NCBI GenBank assembly: GCA_946222995.1
Contig: CAMIOS010000038.1
Span: 1 to 16,593 of the forward strand
DNA length: 16,593 bases
Direction of reading: 5' to 3'
Origin: an uncultured Enhydrobacter sp.
Lineage (GTDB): Bacteria; Pseudomonadota; Gammaproteobacteria; Pseudomonadales; Moraxellaceae
Positions 1 to 8,171 of this stretch are shown one piece after another; within the stretch, counting starts at the first letter, position 1; every line of letters starts with the position of its first letter. The translations under genes and the position numbers were made by a program. The notes under the pieces were generated by a model. It did not search any database. It saw only the letters and a program-made list of their open reading frames with translations, and had not been told where the DNA came from.

Positions 1-84
1 ATTAATATAGAATATTTGTTTACTAGTTAGTATGATGCTATTTTAGGCTGCCTTTGAAGGTTTATACAAAAAAGTTTGCAATCT
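1..84. other. Unassigned sequence abutting truncated modB
   Basis: This AT-rich stretch follows directly after the premature stop of modB on the minus strand. Read in any frame it does not continue the ModB protein, so the break in modB coincides with a change of sequence. An inserted mobile element or a deletion endpoint at about position 87 would explain it. I do not recognise the sequence as the end of a particular insertion sequence, and the window ends too soon to see a transposase. Confidence 0.4.
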
Positions 85-459
85 CTACACAGGCTGAATA
101 AAAAATGGCAAAGTATAAATAATCGAGCCAATCACCAAGCCCGAAAAATGAAACGCCAACGCCCCTAAACCGATACTTTCTAGCCATTGGCCCAACAGCG
201 AATGTGGGCCAAACGCCAACAACAGATAAAAACCCAACACGGTAGGCGGTAACACAATCGGCAAGGTCACCAACGCCATGATTAAAGTTTTTAGCCAACC
301 AAGCACAGGATTTTTACTGGGCAGGGACAGCCAAAACGCCAAGGGGGTGGCAAAAATCAGCAAACAAAAGGTCGTAACTGTGGCGAGTTTTAAAGTCACC
401 CAAAATGGCGGTAAAATAATGGGCAATAGTTTAGCGAGTGACATACAGGGAACAGACAT
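85..459 (-). pseudogene. modB: modB, truncated molybdate ABC transporter permease
   Basis: ModB is the inner-membrane permease of the molybdate importer ModABC. Here 124 residues remain, against roughly 220-230 in the family. The N-terminal half is well kept, with hydrophobic segments around residues 18-45, 55-80 and 98-120 and the typical ITLPFF-like stretch (here YTLPFFIQPV) just before the end. The protein stops at a TAG straight after that motif, so it lacks the cytoplasmic EAA loop that docks the ATPase ModC and the last membrane helices. It should therefore be inactive. The ATG overlaps the modA stop by one base (TAATG), the normal translational coupling in this operon. The sequence left of the stop is unrelated, which points to an insertion or deletion junction rather than a point mutation. 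Confidence 0.8.
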
Positions 460-1375
460 TAGGAAATTGGTAAATACCCCGATTTTAGCAAAATTGCTTG
501 GGCTTGGGGGGATAATAAAAATTTAACAAACGCCTCACTCGTGGGAGAATTTTGTAAAATCAGCCCGTCTTGCTTAGTCGCAGGGTAGCTACTGGCAGGT
601 AAAATCAGATATTGACTTGGCGGTACAGGTTTGGGATTACCGAGCAGTTGCGACACAGCGACTAGCACAAAATCGGCATTGCCTGTATGGGCAAAGGTAA
701 AAGTCTGCTCAATATTATCCCCCATCACCACATGGTCTTTGACTTGGTTGGACAATTTTTGACTGTCGAGCCAACTTTGGGCGGATTTGCCATACGGGGC
801 AAGTTCGGGATTGGCTATAGCAAGTTTAATCGGGTTATTTTTGTCCAAATTAGTGGGGAAATTTTGCTCAATAGTCGTTACAGCGTCTTTCCCCAATTCC
901 TTGGTGGTACTATAAACGCCAACTGCCCTTGCGTGTAGGTAAAAGGTTTGCTGTATTTACCTGATTCCGTGGCGGTAAGTTTGGCAGGAAACTCTTGATT
1001 GGCGGATAAAAAAATAGCATACGGGGCATTTTGGGTGATTTGGGTGTAAATTTTGCCCGAAGAGGCATACGTGACCTCAATTTTTTGACTAGCTTGCGGA
1101 TGTTGCTAATAAAAGGCGGTGATAATTTGCGGTAATACTTGGCTAAGATTGGCAGCGGCGGCGATACGGGTGGTATTATCATTCGTGTTGGTGTTTGTAG
1201 CTGGGGCGGTGCTAGATTGGGCGTTATTATTGCCAGTATTAGCGGTTTTAGGGTTGTTAGAATGGTCACAACCGCCCAACAAACTTGCGATTAAACCGCC
1301 CATCATGCCAAAGACAATAAGCGTTGCGTTGAGGGGTTTGGCGTGGGGAGTTTTGGATTGAATCAAAGCGGGCAT
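459..1375 (-). pseudogene. modA: modA, broken periplasmic molybdate-binding protein
   Basis: ModA captures molybdate in the periplasm for the ModBC importer. The N-terminus is a lipoprotein signal: a basic start, a hydrophobic core and a lipobox (SLLGGC). An asparagine/threonine-rich linker follows, then the mature ModA start (IAAAANLSQVLPQI). The start at 1375 has a good AAAGGG ribosome site about 6 bases upstream. Two lesions break the frame. A TAG at 1106-1108 follows ITAFY, and past it the same frame continues correctly (QHPQAS, VTYASSGKIY, FLSANQEFPAKL). About one base is then missing near 915-920, after TYTQGQLA, and the frame moves to the one that ends at 459 (YSTTKELGKDAV to SGYLPIS). 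The C-terminal part is well conserved, so the decay is recent. Two sequencing errors could mimic this, but the neighbouring truncated modB argues for real loss. Confidence 0.85.
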
Positions 1376-1450
1376 TGTTATCCCTTTACATGGCGTTTGG
1401 GGTAAAATTTTAGCATAAAAACGCTTTTTTTTAACATAAAATCTGCCATG

Positions 1451-1480
1451 ATTGCTATGAATTGGGTGTATGATAACGAG
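1451..1480. promoter_or_regulatory. Possible ModE-type operator between modA and the oxidoreductase gene
   Basis: An imperfect inverted repeat, ATTGCTAT (1451-1458) and ATAACGAG (1473-1480), spans 30 bp in the 175-bp divergent region. The half-sites resemble the ends of the E. coli ModE operator (ATCGnTAT and ATAACGAT as I recall them), and the span is close to a ModE footprint. ModE represses molybdate uptake genes and activates molybdoenzyme genes, which would suit this position. The match is imperfect and made by eye, so this is a weak call. Confidence 0.25.
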
Positions 1481-1497
1481 ATAATTTCTTTTTTTTT

Positions 1498-1542
1498 AGG
1501 TATAATTTTTAGGTAAAATTCAGGTAAAAATAATAACAGGAC
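1498..1542 (+). promoter_or_regulatory. Candidate promoter and ribosome site for the oxidoreductase gene
   Basis: A perfect TATAAT lies at 1501-1506, 45 bases before the ATG at 1551, without a convincing -35 hexamer at the usual distance. Such a gap is common in activator-dependent promoters. The motif AGGTA(T/A)AA occurs three times in a row, at 1498, 1511 and 1522. An AGGAC ribosome site at 1538-1542 precedes the start. Confidence 0.4.
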
Positions 1543-1550
1543 AATGACAA

Positions 1551-4064
1551 ATGCCAAATTCCAACAATATTCCCAACAATAGTAATGATAATGAGGCACA
1601 AGCAAATGCTTTGACTGCCTCGGCTAACCTATCGTCACAGACGTTTGCCCCCCGTAGCGACCCTATTAGTCATCATGAATCGGGGTATATCAAAGCCTAT
1701 AACCAACCTGCGGGAGGTTGGGGGGCATTGCATGGCGTGACTGAAAATCTAAATCGCCAACACGTGTTGGCAAGAGGTTCGATTACTTTATTGGATATGA
1801 ATCAGCCACACGGCTTTGACTGCCCTGGGTGTGCGTGGCCCGACGGCAATACCAAAACTGTCAATTTTTGTGAAAATGGGGCAAAAGCGGTGGCATTTGA
1901 GGCAACCAGTAAAACGGTTACGCCTGAGTTTTTTGCCAAGCATACCGTGACGTGGCTACGAGAGCAGAGCGATTATTACTTAGAAAATCTAGGCAGGCTC
2001 ACGCACCCCATGCGGTATAACCCTGCCACGGATAAATATGAGCCGATAGCGTGGGATGATGCCTTTGCCTTGATTGCCGAGCAGTTAAACAGCCTTGATA
2101 GCCCTGATGAGGCGGCGTTTTATACTTCGGGGCGTACTAGCAATGAGGCTTCTTTTTTATACCAGTTATTTGTTAGACGCTTTGGCACCAATAATTTCCC
2201 CGATTGTTCCAATATGTGCCATGAGCCCACCAGCGTTGGGCTAAAAGATTCGATTGGGCTAGGTAAAGCCACGGTAAAAATGGAAGATTTTGAGCTAACC
2301 GATACCGTGTTTAGCTTTGGGCATAATCCAGGCACCAATCACCCCCGTATGCTAGGAACACTTGCGGAGGTCAGTCGCCGAGGTGGCACGATTGTGGCGA
2401 TTAATCCCTTAAAAGAGCGAGGGTTAGAGCGGTTTCAAGACCCACAAATGCCAACACAAATGCTGGTGAATGGCAGTACGCCGATTAGCCGTTATTATTT
2501 TCAGCCCAAAGTGGGTGGGGATTATGCGATTTTGTTGGGGATGTTTAAGCACCTGCAAGAGTGGGATAGAGAAAATATCCTAAACGGTCAGCCAAGTCTA
2601 TTTGACCATGATTTTATTGACAGCCAGACCACAGGGTTTGTGGATTTAGCGATAGGGGTGGCACATACCGAGTGGGATGAAATTCACCGCTACACAGGAC
2701 TTTCGCCCGAAAATCTGAAATTTTTAGCCGAGTTGTATCGAGACAGTAAAATGCCGATTTTTTGTTGGGGGATGGGCATTACCCAACACCAACATGGCAC
2801 AAGCAATGTGCATATGCTCGCCAATTTGCTGTTGGCAAGGGGGCATATCGGACGGGCAGGGTCAGGGTTGGCCCCAATTCGAGGGCATAGCAATGTGCAA
2901 GGCAACCGCACCATGGGGATTTGGGAAACTCCACCGCAGGCTTTTTTGGATGGGCTAGATAAAGTCTTTAATATGCAATCGCCTCGCAAACACGGCTTGA
3001 GTGCGGTGCATACGGTACAAGCCATGCAAGAAGGCAAGGTAAAAATCTTTGTTGGCTTGGGCGGTAATTTTGCCGTTGCCACACCTGATACCCTTTTGAC
3101 CGAAACTGCCATTGAAAAATGCCAACTCACGGTACAAATTCAGACCAAACTCAACCGCAGTCACTTGGTGCATGGGATACAAGCCTTGATTTTACCTTGC
3201 CTAGGACGCAGTGAAAAAGACGAACAATTACATGGCGAACAGCTGATTTCGGTGGAAGATTCCATGTGTTATGTGCATTTATCCAAAGGCCGCAATAAGC
3301 CCATTTCGCCTGATTTACTGTCGGAATGTGACATTGTCGCTCGCATGGCAGAGGCGACGGTTGGTAATGAGGGGATTAACTGGCGTTGGTATGTGGAAAG
3401 CTATGACCGCATTCGGGATGTGATAGGACAGGTATTGCCTGATTTTGCTGACTTTAATGCCAAAGTCTATCAACCGCACGGCTTTTATCTTGAACACCCT
3501 GCCAACCATTACCAATGGCACACCCCTACCCAAAAAGCCCAATTTATCTTTAAACCGCTTGCCGAAGTCTATGGCTATCAGCAAATCCAAGATTCTGCTG
3601 TACCAAAAAACCATATCCGCTATACCTTAATGACCATTCGCTCGCATGACCAATATAACACCACGCTGTATGGCTTAGATGACCGCTACCGTGGCGTATT
3701 TGGGTTACGGCGGGTGCTGTTTATGAACAGCGATGATATACAACAAGCAGGCTTTGCCCCGAATGACTGGGTGAATATCGAAAGCTGTTATAATGATGGT
3801 ATCAAGCGTGTGGTAAAAGGCTTTCGCCTTGTCGCCTATAATATCCCTCGAGGTAGCCTCGCCGCCTATTATCCCGAAACCAACCCATTAGTGGCACTTG
3901 GGGCGTTTGATAAAGACGCACAAATCCCTGCCTATAAAAGCGTGCCTGTCATTCTGCACGCAGGGCAAGAGCCACAAGATGGCGATTTGGCAGAGGTCAT
4001 TGACGCCAATTTTAATCTGTATAAAAGTGTGGAAAGCCTTGCCAATGTCGATGAAGTGACTTAA
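1551..4064 (+). CDS. FdhF/YdeP-family molybdopterin oxidoreductase (formate dehydrogenase alpha-like)
   Basis: This 837-residue cytoplasmic protein belongs to the formate dehydrogenase alpha-like (FdhF/YdeP) branch of the DMSO-reductase superfamily. After an Asn/Ser-rich tail of about 40 residues, Cys91, Cys94 and Cys107 (in DCPGCAWPD and NFCENG) sit where the Fe-S region of the family lies. The SNMCHEPTSVG motif around residues 220-230 aligns with the formate dehydrogenase active-site loop, with Cys223 as likely molybdenum ligand where FdhF has selenocysteine. Further features are FSFGHNPGTNHPR near 265-277 (pterin binding), GHSNVQGNRTMG near 445, and a C-terminal dinucleotide-binding domain from about residue 660. 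There is no Tat signal. Length is normal for YdeP-type proteins (about 760-800) plus the N-terminal tail. The fdhD neighbour supports a formate dehydrogenase-like role, but YdeP homologues have poorly defined substrates, so oxidation of formate is an inference. Confidence 0.88.
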   Translation: MPNSNNIPNNSNDNEAQANALTASANLSSQTFAPRSDPISHHESGYIKAYNQPAGGWGALHGVTENLNRQHVLARGSITLLDMNQPHGFDCPGCAWPDGNTKTVNFCENGAKAVAFEATSKTVTPEFFAKHTVTWLREQSDYYLENLGRLTHPMRYNPATDKYEPIAWDDAFALIAEQLNSLDSPDEAAFYTSGRTSNEASFLYQLFVRRFGTNNFPDCSNMCHEPTSVGLKDSIGLGKATVKMEDFELTDTVFSFGHNPGTNHPRMLGTLAEVSRRGGTIVAINPLKERGLERFQDPQMPTQMLVNGSTPISRYYFQPKVGGDYAILLGMFKHLQEWDRENILNGQPSLFDHDFIDSQTTGFVDLAIGVAHTEWDEIHRYTGLSPENLKFLAELYRDSKMPIFCWGMGITQHQHGTSNVHMLANLLLARGHIGRAGSGLAPIRGHSNVQGNRTMGIWETPPQAFLDGLDKVFNMQSPRKHGLSAVHTVQAMQEGKVKIFVGLGGNFAVATPDTLLTETAIEKCQLTVQIQTKLNRSHLVHGIQALILPCLGRSEKDEQLHGEQLISVEDSMCYVHLSKGRNKPISPDLLSECDIVARMAEATVGNEGINWRWYVESYDRIRDVIGQVLPDFADFNAKVYQPHGFYLEHPANHYQWHTPTQKAQFIFKPLAEVYGYQQIQDSAVPKNHIRYTLMTIRSHDQYNTTLYGLDDRYRGVFGLRRVLFMNSDDIQQAGFAPNDWVNIESCYNDGIKRVVKGFRLVAYNIPRGSLAAYYPETNPLVALGAFDKDAQIPAYKSVPVILHAGQEPQDGDLAEVIDANFNLYKSVESLANVDEVT

Positions 4065-4073
4065 TTATAATAA

Positions 4074-4200
4074 ACCTCTTTCAATACCCCTCTAACTCCC
4101 CCTTAACAGGGGGGAGAACCGTTCCCTCCCCTGCTAAGGGGAGGGCTAGGGAGAGGTTAAAACACGATTGTCGGCTTAGTTTAGCAGTTTGGAAAGAGGT
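4074..4200. repeat. MITE-like nested palindromic repeat
   Basis: This intergenic element is bounded by 9-bp perfect inverted repeats, ACCTCTTTC (4074-4082) and GAAAGAGGT (4192-4200). Inside are two G/C-run palindromes at 4087-4116 and 4124-4156, each containing CCCCTTA(A/G)CAGGGG or its complement, which can also pair with each other. The look is that of dispersed palindromic repeats or small non-autonomous elements found in many proteobacterial genomes. In mRNA it would form a strong hairpin between the oxidoreductase gene and fdhD. The right arm supplies the only purine-rich ribosome-site-like stretch before fdhD. Confidence 0.7.
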
Positions 4201-4217
4201 CTAATAGTAGCAAAAGC

Positions 4218-5102
4218 ATGACAGAAAAAAGCATGACACCAAACAATAGGGCATGGAAAAATCGCCTCGCCACCATCCCAGACTTTGCCAGCACCACAAC
4301 GGTAAATGTCAGACGATTTTTAGCCAAAACTGATACGCAATGCGTTATCACAGAAGACCGTGTTCTCAATGAAGTGCCGATTGCGTTGGTGTATAATGGC
4401 ATTTCTCATGTGGTGCTAATGGCGACCCCGACAGATTTAGTGGCATTTGCCGTTGGCTTTACCTTGTCAGAAAATATCGCCAGTTTGGCAGAGATTTTTG
4501 ACATTGAAGTGATGACTATGTCGCAAAATATTGACAAAAACCCCACGCCACAAGGGATTCAAATCGACATTCAACTGTCAAGCCGTGCCTTTGAACAGCT
4601 AAAAGTCAAACGCCGTAATTTGGTAGGACGAACAGGCTGTGGCGTGTGTGGTATCGAAAGTTTAACCCAAGTCGATACTCAACCGTCACCGATTACCACG
4701 CCATTTGACCCAAACTGGCTAACCTTATTACCAGTCGCATTAGACAATCTGCACCGTCAGCAACTCAATAATCAGCTTACAGGTTCGGCTCACGCCGCCG
4801 CTTGGATAGTCGAAGGCAACGCCATACAGGTATGCGAGGACGTGGGACGGCACAATGCGTTGGATAAATTATTGGGTTATTTGGCGATACAAGGCGAGGA
4901 TGTGAGTAATGGGTTTGTGCTGATGACCAGTCGAGCCAGCTTTGAGTTGGTGAGTAAATGTAGCCGTTTTAACATTGCTTTGCTTGCCTGTATCTCTGCC
5001 CCAACGAGCCTTGCGGTGCAAATGGCAACCCAAGCCAATATGGGCTTATTGGGCTTTTGTCGGGGTGAAAAATTTGTGGCGTATCATTTACCAACCAAAT
5101 AA
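4218..5102 (+). CDS. fdhD: FdhD, formate dehydrogenase sulfurtransferase accessory protein
   Basis: FdhD passes sulfur from the cysteine desulfurase IscS to the molybdenum cofactor of formate dehydrogenase, which activates it. The 294-residue protein has the family hallmarks: the sulfur-carrying pair Cys141/Cys144 in GRTGCGVCG, TGSAHAAAW near 188-196, EDVGRHNALDKL near 207-218, and TSRASFELVSKCSRF near 238-252. The N-terminal 30 residues are variable. Two starts are possible, 4218 and the second Met at 4233. AGAGGT at 4195-4200 is rather far from either (17 bases for the first), so translation start is unsure by five codons. Its place directly after the oxidoreductase gene suggests a dedicated partner. 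Confidence 0.93.
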   Translation: MTEKSMTPNNRAWKNRLATIPDFASTTTVNVRRFLAKTDTQCVITEDRVLNEVPIALVYNGISHVVLMATPTDLVAFAVGFTLSENIASLAEIFDIEVMTMSQNIDKNPTPQGIQIDIQLSSRAFEQLKVKRRNLVGRTGCGVCGIESLTQVDTQPSPITTPFDPNWLTLLPVALDNLHRQQLNNQLTGSAHAAAWIVEGNAIQVCEDVGRHNALDKLLGYLAIQGEDVSNGFVLMTSRASFELVSKCSRFNIALLACISAPTSLAVQMATQANMGLLGFCRGEKFVAYHLPTK

Positions 5103-5114
5103 TAAAGGCATTTT

Positions 5115-6404
5115 ATGATTAGCGTAGCCGAGTTACAAACAGCGATTTTTCAGCGGATTGAGCATTATTTAGCCCAAGATAACCCCTTAAACCAACGGGC
5201 AAAGATATCGTTACCCTTATTACAAAGCCTTGGGCATATTTTGGCACAGGACATTATTGCAGGTTTTGATATCCCCGGTCAGGCAATCTCAGCAATGGAC
5301 GGCTTTGCTTTTAACTTGCAAAAAAGTGATAGCAATCAACCTTTTACCATTATTGGCGAATCGGGTGCGGGCAACCCATTTACAGGAAATATTGCCCCAC
5401 AACAAGGCGTGCGGATTTTTACAGGGGCGGTTGTGCCAAGCGATTTTGATACCGTGGTAATGCAGGAAGATGTGGATTTTGAGCATCAAGCAACTATTCC
5501 GTATGCCATGCGTATCGCCCCAACTGCCAATCTTAGCGTGGGTAAACATATCCGTCAGCAAGGCGAAGAAATCCGCCAACATGACGTGGTGCTGACCCAA
5601 GGCAAACGCCTTAATCCTAGCGACATTAGCCTATTGGCGAATCTTGGCATGGCAGAGGTGACGGTGTATGCCCCTTTGAGCGTGGCTCTCATTGCCACAG
5701 GTGATGAGTTGTTGCCAGTCGGCACGCCTTTGCCCAGTCTTGCCCATATTTATAATAGCAACACGCCGACTTTACAAGCCTTACTCGCTCCCTTGCCGAT
5801 TACGATACAGGATTTTGGGATTGTTGCTGATGACTTAACCGCCTTAAAAGCGACTTTTAGCCAAGCCCTTATGACCGCCGATGTGATAATAACCACAGCG
5901 GGGGTATCGGTAGGCGATTATGATTATCTTACCACGCTGATTGCTGAACTGGGGCAAATCAACCAGTACAAAGTCGCCATGAAACCTGGCAAACCCTTCG
6001 TCTTTGGCGAATTAAGAAAGCCTAGCGGAAACGTGCTGTATTTTGGTTTACCAGGTAATCCGCTATCGACTGTGGTTGGCTGTATGCAGTTTATTCAGCC
6101 TGCGTTATGGCACATGGCAGGAACGAGCGAAAGCGAAATACCCAAGCCATTATTGCTTAACGCCACGCTGACCGCTGATGTCAAAAAAACTGTCGGACGA
6201 CAAGATTACCAACGAGCGATTATGCACCCTAACTCTAGTAACGGGCAGGGCAATATTACGGTGACACCGCTTGCTAGTCAAGACTCGCACCGTGTACATC
6301 AACTTACCCAAGCGAATTGCCTGATGATTTTACCAAGCGAAAGTACAGGGGCAAAAGCAGGGGAAACGGTGACGGTTCAGCCGTTTCCTTGGGCGTTTGG
6401 GTAA
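5115..6404 (+). CDS. moeA: MoeA, molybdopterin molybdenumtransferase
   Basis: MoeA inserts molybdate into adenylylated molybdopterin in the cytoplasm, giving active cofactor. The 429-residue protein is of usual length (about 410). Visible motifs in order are SAMDGFA (59-65), FTGAVVPSDFDTVVMQED (102-119), ATGDELLPVG (194-203) and YNSNT (213-217). After these come TAGVSVGDYDY (261-271), MKPGKPFVFG (289-298) and FGLPGNPLS (310-318), which together form the molybdopterin-binding domain III. A C-terminal beta domain of about 80 residues ends the protein. It begins 12 bases after the fdhD stop, preceded by AAAGG, and reads as intact. It belongs to the same plus-strand operon as fdhD and moaA. Confidence 0.95.
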   Translation: MISVAELQTAIFQRIEHYLAQDNPLNQRAKISLPLLQSLGHILAQDIIAGFDIPGQAISAMDGFAFNLQKSDSNQPFTIIGESGAGNPFTGNIAPQQGVRIFTGAVVPSDFDTVVMQEDVDFEHQATIPYAMRIAPTANLSVGKHIRQQGEEIRQHDVVLTQGKRLNPSDISLLANLGMAEVTVYAPLSVALIATGDELLPVGTPLPSLAHIYNSNTPTLQALLAPLPITIQDFGIVADDLTALKATFSQALMTADVIITTAGVSVGDYDYLTTLIAELGQINQYKVAMKPGKPFVFGELRKPSGNVLYFGLPGNPLSTVVGCMQFIQPALWHMAGTSESEIPKPLLLNATLTADVKKTVGRQDYQRAIMHPNSSNGQGNITVTPLASQDSHRVHQLTQANCLMILPSESTGAKAGETVTVQPFPWAFG

Positions 6405-6414
6405 GAGAAAAGTC

Positions 6415-7452
6415 ATGGGCGTTTTACCATTTTATCCCAATTTAGAAAACCCTAAATTTTCCCCTACAGAAAATTTAATCGACCCATTCGCTCGCAAAAT
6501 CTCATATTTACGCCTATCGGTCACGGATTTTTGTAATTTTCGCTGTGATTATTGCCTACCCAATGGCTATCAAGCCAATGGCGGTAAACGCCCCAGCAAT
6601 GAACTCACTTTGTCCGAAATTGCCACGTTATTACAAGCTTTTTCCGAACTTGGGACAAAAAAGGTGCGTCTGACAGGTGGAGAGCCGAGTATTCGCAACG
6701 ATTTAGCCGACATCATTGCCCTTGCCAAAGCCCAACAAGGCATTGAAACCGTTGCCGTTAGTACCAACGGCTACAAGCTTGGCAAACACATCCACGCTTG
6801 GCAACAAGCAGGCTTAACCCAAATGAATATCAGCATTGACAGCTTTGACCCTGCGATTTTTGCCCGTATGACAGGCTTTGATATGTTGCCGACATTATTA
6901 AAAGACATTGATAGCGTACTTGCAACGACTAACATCAAGGTCAAAATTAATAGCATACTTATGGGCGAAACGGCGTTTGATAACCTGCAAAATGCGTTAG
7001 ATTTTGTCAAAAACCGCCCGATTAGCTACCGTTTTATTGAGTTTATGCAAACGGCGGACAATGAAAACTTGTTTTTTCAAGAGCATACCCGAGCCGAACA
7101 AATTCACGCCTATTTAAAAAATCATGGTTGGCAAGCCCAAGCCAGAACGAGTACAGCAGGCCCTGCCATAGAATACACGCACCCCGATTATGCGGGAAAA
7201 ATCGGCATAATTGAGCCGTATGCCCCAAGTTTTTGTGGCAACTGTAATCGGCTACGGGTGAGTAGCGTGGGAAAAATTCATTTGTGTTTGTTTGATAATC
7301 AAGCGATGGATATTCGCCCATTTTTGACCGATAATAATGGGGTTAGGTTAAAAAATCAGTTGCAAAATTTGATACTTGCCAAACCTGAAAAACATTTTTT
7401 AGCGGAACAAAATAGCGGTATGATGAATAATTTATCGCTAATTGGAGGTTAG
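6415..7452 (+). CDS. moaA: MoaA, GTP 3',8-cyclase (radical SAM)
   Basis: MoaA converts GTP to 3',8-cyclo-7,8-dihydro-GTP, the first step of molybdopterin synthesis, using two [4Fe-4S] clusters. With the ATG at 6415 the protein has 345 residues. The radical-SAM cluster is held by Cys40, Cys44 and Cys47 (CNFRCDYC). LTGGEPSIR near 86-94 is the SAM-binding GGE motif. The second cluster uses three Cys near 274, 277 and 291 (CGNCNRL then C after 13 residues). The chain ends in GG, the C-terminal pair needed for activity. An in-frame TTG at 6397 would overlap moeA; the ATG 10 bases past the moeA stop, after AAGAGAAAAG, is the better start. The gene reads as intact. Confidence 0.95.
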   Translation: MGVLPFYPNLENPKFSPTENLIDPFARKISYLRLSVTDFCNFRCDYCLPNGYQANGGKRPSNELTLSEIATLLQAFSELGTKKVRLTGGEPSIRNDLADIIALAKAQQGIETVAVSTNGYKLGKHIHAWQQAGLTQMNISIDSFDPAIFARMTGFDMLPTLLKDIDSVLATTNIKVKINSILMGETAFDNLQNALDFVKNRPISYRFIEFMQTADNENLFFQEHTRAEQIHAYLKNHGWQAQARTSTAGPAIEYTHPDYAGKIGIIEPYAPSFCGNCNRLRVSSVGKIHLCLFDNQAMDIRPFLTDNNGVRLKNQLQNLILAKPEKHFLAEQNSGMMNNLSLIGG

Positions 7453-7457
7453 TTTTT

Positions 7458-8153
7458 ATGGAAAAAATGATGAATTTACAATTACCGCAATTTATTGGCA
7501 CGCTTACCGAAGTAGGAGCGGGCAAAGCCGAGCCTTTTACCCGAGAAAAACTCAGTGCCATTAACAAATACCCCGTCACAGGCGAGGTAGCAGTAAACTA
7601 TATGGGCTTGGAAACCGATGAACAAGCCGACCGCAGGCATCACGGAGGCTACCTCAAAGCTGTACACCAAATGCCGATTACCACGTACCAAAAAGTTAAC
7701 CAATAATTTGACATGAATGTCGCTATCGGTACATTGGGCGAGAATTTATCCGTGACGACAGACGGCGAACCCATGCAAGAAAGCAATGTCTGCATTGGCG
7801 ATGTCTATCATTTTGGCACGCTTGACAGCCCAACCGCCACACGCCTTAAAATCGTGCAACCCAGACGACCTTGCTATAAAATCAACGACCAGCTTAAGCA
7901 TTATGATATTGCCAAATTTATCAGCCTAAATGGCATTTCGGGTTGGTATTTTCAAGTGGTGCAAGATGGCAATTTAAGCCAAGGTTTGCCCGTATATTTG
8001 GTTGAGCGTCCCTATCTGTTTGCGGATTTGACCAGTCTTTGGCAATTTACCAACCAAAAAGAAAAAATCCCTGCCACTATCGCCAATCAATGGCTGGGCG
8101 TGGATTGCTTAGAATTTAGTTGGAGAGAATGTTTTTATACCAAAAGTCTGTAG
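7458..8153 (+). pseudogene. YiiM-like MOSC-domain protein split by an in-frame stop
   Basis: MOSC proteins are related to the C-terminus of molybdenum-cofactor sulfurases and bind the cofactor or sulfur. YiiM-type members reduce N-hydroxylated compounds. The reading frame runs from an ATG at 7458, with a GGAGG ribosome site at 7444-7448, to 7703. It meets TAA at 7704-7706 and continues in the same frame to 8153, about 231 codons in all, close to the E. coli YiiM length. Before the stop are LETDEQADRRHHGG (MOSC start) and KAVHQMPI. After it are IGTLGENLS, VCIGDVYHFG and QPRRPCYKI, which contains the conserved MOSC cysteine. A Met codon lies two codons past the stop, so reinitiation or readthrough could still give two halves or a little whole protein. 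I call it a recent nonsense pseudogene; a sequencing error is the main alternative. Confidence 0.85.
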
Positions 8154-8171
8154 CCCTAACAAGGATTAATC

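Noticed and set aside
910..1269. Minus-strand frame of 119 codons inside modA.
   Set aside because: It is the out-of-frame shadow of modA; the residues make no sense as a protein, while the modA frames on either side align well.
2690..3130. Minus-strand open frame of 146 codons inside the oxidoreductase gene.
   Set aside because: It is antisense to a strongly conserved coding region, has a Cys/Pro-rich random look and no start signal.
6397..6414. TTG start for moaA, six codons upstream of the ATG.
   Set aside because: It would overlap moeA, uses a rarer codon and lacks a ribosome site; the ATG at 6415 fits better.
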